Positions 7,916 to 11,822 of a stretch of DNA of 11,822 bases are shown here, one piece after another (the stretch's first letter is position 1; the number at the start of each line of letters is the position of its first letter). The notes beneath the pieces were generated by a model. The model searched no databases. It was given only the letters and a program-made list of their open reading frames with translations, and had not been told where the DNA came from. Source of the stretch: Erysipelotrichaceae bacterium (GTDB taxonomy: Bacteria; Bacillota_I; Bacilli_A; Erysipelotrichales; Erysipelotrichaceae). The stretch lies in contig DMBB01000106.1 in the NCBI GenBank assembly GCA_003446295.1, forward strand, positions 1 through 11,822, in the 5' to 3' direction. Made by a program: the position numbers and the translations under genes.

Positions 7916-7953
7916 ATCTTTCCTCCTAAACTAAGCAATTTTTATCTAATCCT

Positions 7954-9147
7954 TCATTCTTCAATGAACTCCAGATTATTTCCGTTTAAATCAAATACAT
8001 GTACAACGTTTCCGCTGAATGTGAACCGTATCTCGGAATTCATATCCAGTGACTGATTTCCGAGTTCCAGGGTCGGTACGATAATGATGCTGTCCTTTCC
8101 GCATGCATTGACATGCAGGTGGACGGAGCTGCCCATCATCTCACTGACATCCACCGTGCCTTCGATCATGGCTCCGGGTGTCTCCTGCAGTGTGATGTGT
8201 TCCGGTCTGACACCGATCACGATATCCTGTTCGGGTGTGCTGCGGGCTTTCAGGTTTTCCTGCTTGACGGCAGACAGTGCAACCTCGGCATCTTCGATCC
8301 TGACGGCATATTCACCTTTGTCATTTTTGACCAGGCGTCCGTCATAGAAGTTCATCTGAGGAACTCCGATGAATCCTGCCACAAACTGGTTCTTCGGATG
8401 ATCGAATACTTCCTGAGGTGTTCCGATCTGCTGGATCTCTCCATCCTTCATGATGACGATTCTGTCACCGAGCGTCATCGCTTCTGTCTGATCATGCGTG
8501 ACATACATAAATGTCGTATTGATCCTCTGACGGAGCTTGATGATTTCAGCTCTCATCTGGTTTCTCAGCTTCGCATCAAGGTTGGACAGCGGCTCATCCA
8601 TCAGAAGCAGCTTCGGTTCACGGACGATCGCACGCCCGATCGCGACTCTTTGTCTTTGGCCGCCGGACAGTGCTTTGGGCTTCCTGTCAAGATACTCGGT
8701 GATACCGAGGATCTCCGCAGCTTCATTGACCCTGCGGATGCGTTCCTGCTTCGGCACATTTCTCAGCTCCAGCGGGAATTCCATATTCTGTCTGACGGAC
8801 ATATGCGGGTACAGCGCGTAATTCTGGAAAACCATTGCGATATCGCGGTCCTTCGCATCCACCATGTTCATCAGCTTGCCGTCTATGTACAGTTCACCGC
8901 GGGTGATGTCTTCAAGTCCTGCCACCATTCTCAGTGTTGTTGACTTTCCGCAGCCTGACGGTCCGACCAGCACGATGAACTCTTTATCCTTGACCTTCAG
9001 GTTGAAATCATCTACAGCAACCACACCTTCATCAGTGATCTTGAGGTTATGCGTCCTATGGGCGGGTTCTTCACCCTTTTTCTTTTTGCCGGCAGGTTCC
9101 GAAAGCGGATAGATCTTCTGAATGTGTCTTAATTCCAGTTCAGCCAT
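7954..9147 (-). CDS. Carbohydrate ABC transporter ATPase, MsmX/UgpC/MalK type
   Basis: This is the cytoplasmic ATPase that drives the MalFG permease, 397 residues. Walker A GPSGCGKST is at 62-70, the Q-loop Gln at about 108, the signature LSGGQ at 160-164, Walker B LLLMDEP at 180-186, and the switch His at 218 (THD). After about residue 240 comes a TOBE/regulatory domain with GVRPEH, typical of the MalK/UgpC/MsmX subfamily. Between the first strand (residues 1-14) and the usual DDFNL strand (46-50) lies an insert of about 28 residues with KKKKGEE, absent from Bacillus MsmX as I recall it. Many Gram-positive MsmX proteins energise several sugar importers; here the gene sits inside one transporter operon. 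AAGGAG (9158-9163) precedes the ATG at 10 bases and overlaps the stop of the regulator gene, so the two are co-transcribed. Symbols malK or msmX are both plausible. Confidence 0.93.
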   Translation of the reverse strand: MAELELRHIQKIYPLSEPAGKKKKGEEPAHRTHNLKITDEGVVAVDDFNLKVKDKEFIVLVGPSGCGKSTTLRMVAGLEDITRGELYIDGKLMNMVDAKDRDIAMVFQNYALYPHMSVRQNMEFPLELRNVPKQERIRRVNEAAEILGITEYLDRKPKALSGGQRQRVAIGRAIVREPKLLLMDEPLSNLDAKLRNQMRAEIIKLRQRINTTFMYVTHDQTEAMTLGDRIVIMKDGEIQQIGTPQEVFDHPKNQFVAGFIGVPQMNFYDGRLVKNDKGEYAVRIEDAEVALSAVKQENLKARSTPEQDIVIGVRPEHITLQETPGAMIEGTVDVSEMMGSSVHLHVNACGKDSIIIVPTLELGNQSLDMNSEIRFTFSGNVVHVFDLNGNNLEFIEE

Positions 9148-9161
9148 ATCGTTATTTCTCC

Positions 9162-10184
9162 TTAATCATTCTGCAGCTTTCTGACGCTTTCTCCCGCAAT
9201 GACTCTGTGCCTGATCCGTTCATGTCTGGGACCGCGCTGATAACTGATCCTCCAGAGCAGATCTTCAACACTCCTCACTGCCAGTTCCCTGCTGTCCTGA
9301 CGGATCGTTGCGATCCTCGGAATCGAGAACTGTGTATATCCGATCCCGTCATAACCGATGATCGAAATATCGTCAGGTATCTTTTTGCCAAGGTCCGTGA
9401 TGCCGCGTACTGCGCCAAGGGCGATCATGTCGCCAAGAGCGAAGATCGCGGTGATCTCTTTATTCCTGCGGATCAGTTTCTGTGCTGCTTCATAACCGCC
9501 TTCCATGGAAAACATACAAGGCTCATAGTTCTTCTCAAGCGTGAAGTCCAGCCCTTCCCTGCTGATCACTTCCATGGCACCGCTCAGTCTGTAATCACTG
9601 ATCTGTCCCTGTTCCCTGTCCAGAGAACCTCCAATCACGCCGATATGCCTGTGTCCGTATTTCACCAGATAGCCGATCGCATCTTTTGCGCCTTCCTTAT
9701 CATCTGTTGTGAAGCTTGACAGATTATCGAATCCAAGCTCTTCACCGCTGAGTGATGTCAGAACACATGGCACTTTGATCGCAGAAAACCCTTCCCGGAA
9801 GTATTTGAGATTTCCTCCAAGAAAGATCAGACCTTTCGGTTTTCTCTCAGCACACACCTGTGCGGCAGCCTCGACCTCATTGGATTTCTCATCCAGAAAC
9901 AGCACACTGACCTCTTCACCGTTATCCTTGAATACCTGCTGCATGTCCTCCAGTATCGATTCAAAGAATACGTTTTTGGTTCCTTTAACAAGTACTGTGA
10001 CCGCAGATGTTTTGGACTGTTTCAGCAGCTTCGCGTTTGAATTCGGCTGGAAATTCAGTTCCTTGATCACCTGTTCGATCTTTTGCCGTGCTGATGCACT
10101 GACATCCGGATGATGATTAATGACGCGGGATACCGTTCCAATGCTGTAGCCGGACAATTTAGCAATGTCCTTGATTGTTGCCAT
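9162..10184 (-). CDS. LacI-family transcriptional regulator of the maltodextrin operon
   Basis: This is a 340-residue LacI/GalR-type regulator and first gene of the operon. The N-terminal helix-turn-helix is IKDIAKLSGYSIGTVSRVIN (residues 4-23). The hinge region includes FQPNSNAKLLKQSKT (46-60), and the rest is a periplasmic-binding-protein-like effector domain (about 61-330) ending in a region with IGYDGIGYTQFSIP. It most likely represses the operon in the absence of a maltodextrin-type inducer by binding the dyads at 10234-10272; activation is also known for some MalR proteins and cannot be excluded. AAGGAG (10188-10193) is only 3 bases from the ATG, a tight spacing that may keep its level low compared with the transporter. 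The stop is 14 bases before the ATPase start. MalR-like is a fair label, but I give no symbol. Confidence 0.92.
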   Translation of the reverse strand: MATIKDIAKLSGYSIGTVSRVINHHPDVSASARQKIEQVIKELNFQPNSNAKLLKQSKTSAVTVLVKGTKNVFFESILEDMQQVFKDNGEEVSVLFLDEKSNEVEAAAQVCAERKPKGLIFLGGNLKYFREGFSAIKVPCVLTSLSGEELGFDNLSSFTTDDKEGAKDAIGYLVKYGHRHIGVIGGSLDREQGQISDYRLSGAMEVISREGLDFTLEKNYEPCMFSMEGGYEAAQKLIRRNKEITAIFALGDMIALGAVRGITDLGKKIPDDISIIGYDGIGYTQFSIPRIATIRQDSRELAVRSVEDLLWRISYQRGPRHERIRHRVIAGESVRKLQND

Positions 10185-10215
10185 GATCTCCTTCTTTCAT
10201 AAACGGTATCGTAAA

Positions 10216-10238
10216 CATTCCCGTTATCATTCCCGTTA
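10216..10238. repeat. Tandem direct repeat in the operon leader
   Basis: CATTCCCGTTA occurs at 10216-10226 and again at 10228-10238 on the plus strand, a period of 12 bases, so nearly one helical turn apart. It lies between the predicted transcription start and the lacI-type start codon, and its right-hand copy overlaps the operator dyad at 10234-10247. This spacing fits side-by-side protein binding. Confidence 0.75.
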
Positions 10239-10247
10239 ACGTTTACA
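10234..10247 (-). promoter_or_regulatory. Operator dyad 2 (LacI-type / cre-like) at the transcription start
   Basis: TGTAAACGTTAACG on the minus strand matches the CcpA cre consensus TGWAANCGNTNWCA at 13 of 14 positions. It is also a near-perfect dyad around a central CG, as expected of a LacI-family operator. It lies just after the predicted -10 box, at about +1 to +13, where a bound protein would block initiation or clearance. The sequence alone cannot say whether the local regulator, CcpA or both bind. Confidence 0.6.
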
Positions 10248-10252
10248 GCTTT

Positions 10253-10282
10253 AGTTTATGATAGCGCTTACGATTCTGTCAA
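10253..10282 (-). promoter_or_regulatory. Promoter of the maltodextrin operon
   Basis: On the minus strand there is a perfect -35 TTGACA (10277-10282), an 18-base spacer, and a -10-like TAAACT (10253-10258). This points to a start near 10246 and a leader of about 60 bases before the regulator gene. No other convincing promoter is seen in the operon, so this one probably serves all eight genes. Confidence 0.6.
10259..10272 (-). promoter_or_regulatory. Operator dyad 1 (LacI-type / cre-like) in the promoter spacer
   Basis: CGTAAGCGCTATCA on the minus strand matches the cre consensus at 13 of 14 positions and is centred on the palindrome AGCGCT. It fills the spacer between the -35 and -10 boxes. 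Its centre is 25 bp from that of dyad 2, so two dimers could bind together across the promoter. Confidence 0.6.
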
Positions 10283-10295
10283 TAGGTTATTGACA
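10277..10295. repeat. Inverted repeat containing two outward TTGACA boxes
   Basis: TGTCAAT (10277-10283) and ATTGACA (10289-10295) are exact inverted copies around a 5-base centre. The minus-strand TTGACA is the -35 box of the operon. The plus-strand TTGACA has no good -10 at normal spacing, so a divergent promoter is not supported; the dyad could instead bind a regulator. Confidence 0.5.
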
Positions 10296-10321
10296 TTTTT
10301 TCAGCTCACGAAGCTTTGATC

Positions 10322-10561
10322 ATTTCATGCGGTTTTGATACTGCACCCGTTTAGGAGAGTTGTCCGGCCCATGCAATTGATACCAACGGACTGCGCAATC
10401 TGAAAAAATGCTCTGAATTCGGAGCCTGCCTGAAGGAAAAATTCGGCAGAGGCGGATGCGGCAGATGCTTTGTCGGCGTACCGTGCGAACACCGGAATCC
10501 TTCACACCGGCGATCACACGTTCAGGACCGTCAGTCAGCCTTATACATTAAGCACAATTAA
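10322..10561 (+). pseudogene. Remnant of a QueG-like 4Fe-4S cluster protein (C-terminal fragment)
   Basis: This plus-strand reading frame carries Cys-rich coding-like sequence: SCPAHAIDTNGLRNLKKC at about 10358-10411 and then CGRCFVGVPCEHRNP (about 10457-10501). The spacing of Cys residues and the CPxxAI...C...CGxC..GVPCE order resemble the double 4Fe-4S domain at the end of epoxyqueuosine-reductase-like proteins, judged from memory. There is no standard start codon in frame, a TAG interrupts at 10352-10354, and the region upstream is taken up by the operon promoter. The last 20 or so codons before TAA (10559-10561) look non-coding, as after a frameshift. A plus-strand terminator follows at once (10565-10603), supporting a former gene end. 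The exact limits are uncertain and the family call is tentative. Confidence 0.45.
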
Positions 10562-10564
10562 AAT

Positions 10565-10603
10565 AACCCGCGGATCGTATCAATATGTATTCCGCGGGTT
10601 TTT
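10565..10603 (+). terminator. Intrinsic terminator, probably bidirectional
   Basis: AACCCGCGGA (10565-10574) pairs exactly with TCCGCGGGTT (10591-10600) around a 16-base loop. On the plus strand the stem runs into TTTTT (10599-10603), ending the Fe-S gene remnant. On the minus strand it is followed by ATTTTAATT (10556-10564), so it may also stop transcription coming from the ECF remnant and the MFS gene. Confidence 0.8.
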
Positions 10604-10645
10604 CATCGTATTTTCTGTGAACACCTGGTAAGATGATCTCTCCAT

Positions 10646-10812
10646 TCATACAGTCAGATGAAGCTTTTCAAACATATTCATCAAAGGATCGAATAAGAAC
10701 CAGGCAATCAGGAAGTTGCTGATACCGTGAATCAGATCATACGGAATGCCTGCAGTCCACCAGGCAAAAGCAGCACTGAAGCCAGCAGCCAGATATTTTT
10801 CTTGTTTTTCAT
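10646..10812 (-). pseudogene. Remnant of an ECF transporter S component (internal deletion plus frameshift)
   Basis: A strong ribosome site GGAGG (10819-10823) precedes an ATG at 10810-10812 that begins MKNKKNIWLLA, but this frame stops after 23 codons. Sliding to the neighbouring frame gives AWWTAGIPYDLIHGISNF, then LIAWFLFDPLMNMFEKLHLTV and a TGA (10646-10648). This closely resembles the last two membrane segments of substrate-binding (S) components of energy-coupling-factor vitamin transporters, where GIP(F/Y)DLxH..xNF...L.F.PL is typical. Only about 55 codons remain against the usual 160-200, so most of the middle is missing and the two ends are out of frame. The substrate cannot be told. 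It lies between the MFS gene and the shared terminator. No longer functional is my reading; a sequencing error could explain the frameshift but not the missing length. Confidence 0.6.
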
Positions 10813-10946
10813 GTCATACCTCCGGAAAATATACTGTTCGCAATTTCATTGTATTACGTGTCCGGCCATGTCATTTCTGAAATGATCTGTACATAGACCG
10901 TACATTTCTGCAGCGGCCCGTGCCATATGCAGCTTGTTTGTATGTA
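10813..10946. other. Intergenic stretch with two small dyads
   Basis: This gap between the MFS stop and the ECF remnant holds a dyad TCATTTCTGAAATGA (10871-10885; 6-base arms, 3-base centre) and a weaker one with arms TGTAC/GTACA (10888-10892 and 10900-10904). They could be operator sites or a weak RNA fold. No U-tract follows, so no terminator for the MFS gene is seen here, and no clear promoter was found. Confidence 0.4.
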
Positions 10947-11822
10947 TTATGACTGCTGTGCAGAACGATACATCCTTCTGTAGATCAGTCCGATCAGGGT
11001 TGCCGCAAGGAATGCGATGAACGCAAGAATAAACGGATACATCGGGTTTTTGCTGTAGATCAGTCCTGCAAACAATGCGCCGAAGATCCCGCCCAGTGAA
11101 TTCATGGACTGGTAGAAGCCCATAACGGCATTGCTCGTTTCCGGAGAAGCCTGGGCCGCAGCCATCCCCTGCAGCAGCGGGAGACGGAGCACCATGACAC
11201 TGGAATAAATGATATATACCGCAATGAATACGATCTGTCCGCGGAAGATCAGTACGGAACAGATCAGGGCCGTGCATACAGCCAGAATATAGAGGAATGT
11301 CTTGTTGATGTCTGTATTTCTCTGCAGATACATACTGACAGTCGAATTCAGGAAGATCGTCAGAATGGCGATCCCTGCCTTGAACATTCCGTTGTATGCC
11401 GAAGACATCCCGTACTGGTCCTTGATGTAGTAATTGAAGCACTGTTCATAAGAATTCTGACCGATCGCAGAGATCGCAACGATCATGAATACCATTGCCA
11501 GCAGCGGCGTCATGAATCTGCGTGCGCTCAGAAAGGCCGCAAACGGGTTGGCATCACGCAGTGACAGCTTCCTGTCCGGTTTGACCTTGGCATCCGTATC
11601 ATCAGCACAAAGCAGATAATATGCAATACCCGAAGCGACCAGGACAACGACCTGTGCCATAAATGCCGTACGGACTGAAAGCAGACCGAGCATACCGCCG
11701 ACAAAATACCCGCATGCGCTTCCGACATTCTGCAGTGTTGTCAGTATGACAAGATTCTGTCCTCTGACCTGTGCGTCTCCGCGTGACAGATTGACTACAT
11801 AGTTGGCCATTGCCGTGAACAC
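10947..11822 (-). CDS. Major facilitator superfamily transporter (partial, N-terminus outside window)
   Basis: This is the C-terminal 291 residues or so of a multi-pass inner-membrane transporter. The visible part starts around the fourth membrane segment, and about eight to nine hydrophobic segments can be counted. A charged cytoplasmic loop DAKVKPDRKLSLRDANPF (about residues 77-94 of the visible part) divides the two six-helix halves, as in MFS proteins. SRGDAQVRGQNLVILTTLQNVGSACGYFVGG near the cut edge resembles the helix 4-5 region of the superfamily. The protein ends RRMYRSAQQS. The first codon at the edge is GTG within the gene, not a start. Substrate is unknown; MFS sugar and drug exporters look alike at this level. 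No terminator follows directly. Confidence 0.85.
   Translation of the reverse strand: MFTAMANYVVNLSRGDAQVRGQNLVILTTLQNVGSACGYFVGGMLGLLSVRTAFMAQVVVLVASGIAYYLLCADDTDAKVKPDRKLSLRDANPFAAFLSARRFMTPLLAMVFMIVAISAIGQNSYEQCFNYYIKDQYGMSSAYNGMFKAGIAILTIFLNSTVSMYLQRNTDINKTFLYILAVCTALICSVLIFRGQIVFIAVYIIYSSVMVLRLPLLQGMAAAQASPETSNAVMGFYQSMNSLGGIFGALFAGLIYSKNPMYPFILAFIAFLAATLIGLIYRRMYRSAQQS

Noticed and set aside
8113..8943. Plus-strand open frame over the ABC ATPase gene
   Set aside because: It mirrors a highly conserved ATPase; the translated sequence shows no motif.
10290..10340. Divergent plus-strand promoter from the second TTGACA
   Set aside because: No -10-like hexamer lies 16-19 bases downstream; the frame after it is interrupted.
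10320..10517. Minus-strand 65-codon frame in the intergenic region
   Set aside because: Arg/Ser/Ile-rich, without motif or good ribosome site. It is antisense to the frame with Fe-S-like Cys spacing, which explains the base pattern better.
10846..11442. Minus-strand frame of about 198 codons inside the MFS gene
   Set aside because: It overlaps the transporter in another frame and is rich in His, Cys and Arg with no membrane segments. It is a shadow of the MFS gene.

Overview
The window looks like a piece of a Firmicutes chromosome. The base composition is near 50% GC, Shine-Dalgarno sites are strong (AGGAGG/AAGGAG), the ABC-sugar locus is Gram-positive in type with a lipoprotein binding protein and a LacI-family regulator, and two cre-like sequences lie in its promoter. 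The ABC ATPase carries an N-terminal Lys-rich insert, which I associate with Erysipelotrichia/Clostridia-type anaerobes. That finer placement is inference. All intact genes read on the minus strand.

Reading in the direction of transcription (high to low coordinates): the window opens inside an MFS transporter (10947-11822, N-terminus missing). Next come about 760 bases with no intact gene (10185-10946). They hold two apparent gene remnants facing each other across a bidirectional terminator: the end of an ECF-transporter S component on the minus strand, and the end of a QueG-like 4Fe-4S protein on the plus strand. The promoter/operator region of the main operon follows.

The core is an eight-gene maltodextrin/alpha-glucan operon: lacI-type regulator, MsmX/UgpC-type ATPase, solute-binding lipoprotein, MalF-like and MalG-like permeases, a membrane-anchored GH13 alpha-amylase, a cytoplasmic GH13 alpha-glucosidase, and a tyrosine/phosphoinositide-type phosphatase. 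Gaps are 4-84 bases, with one stop/start overlap. A clear intrinsic terminator overlaps the stop codon of the last gene (316-344). Just after it begins an aldo/keto reductase of the YdhF type (1-278), cut by the window edge.

The likely logic is as follows. The surface amylase trims alpha-glucan to short maltodextrins, the lipoprotein and MalFG permease powered by the ATPase import them, and the cytoplasmic glucosidase releases glucose. The LacI protein probably controls its own operon through dyads that cover the promoter spacer and start site; because these dyads also match the CcpA cre consensus, catabolite control is a second possibility. The longest intergenic gap of the operon, between the binding protein and malF, carries a perfect 11-bp stem-loop. 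It resembles in position the element that makes binding protein more abundant than permease in other maltose operons. I found no CRISPR array, tRNA, rRNA, insertion sequence or clearly novel defence system. The most unusual items are the phosphatase guest gene, the two gene remnants and the dense operator region.
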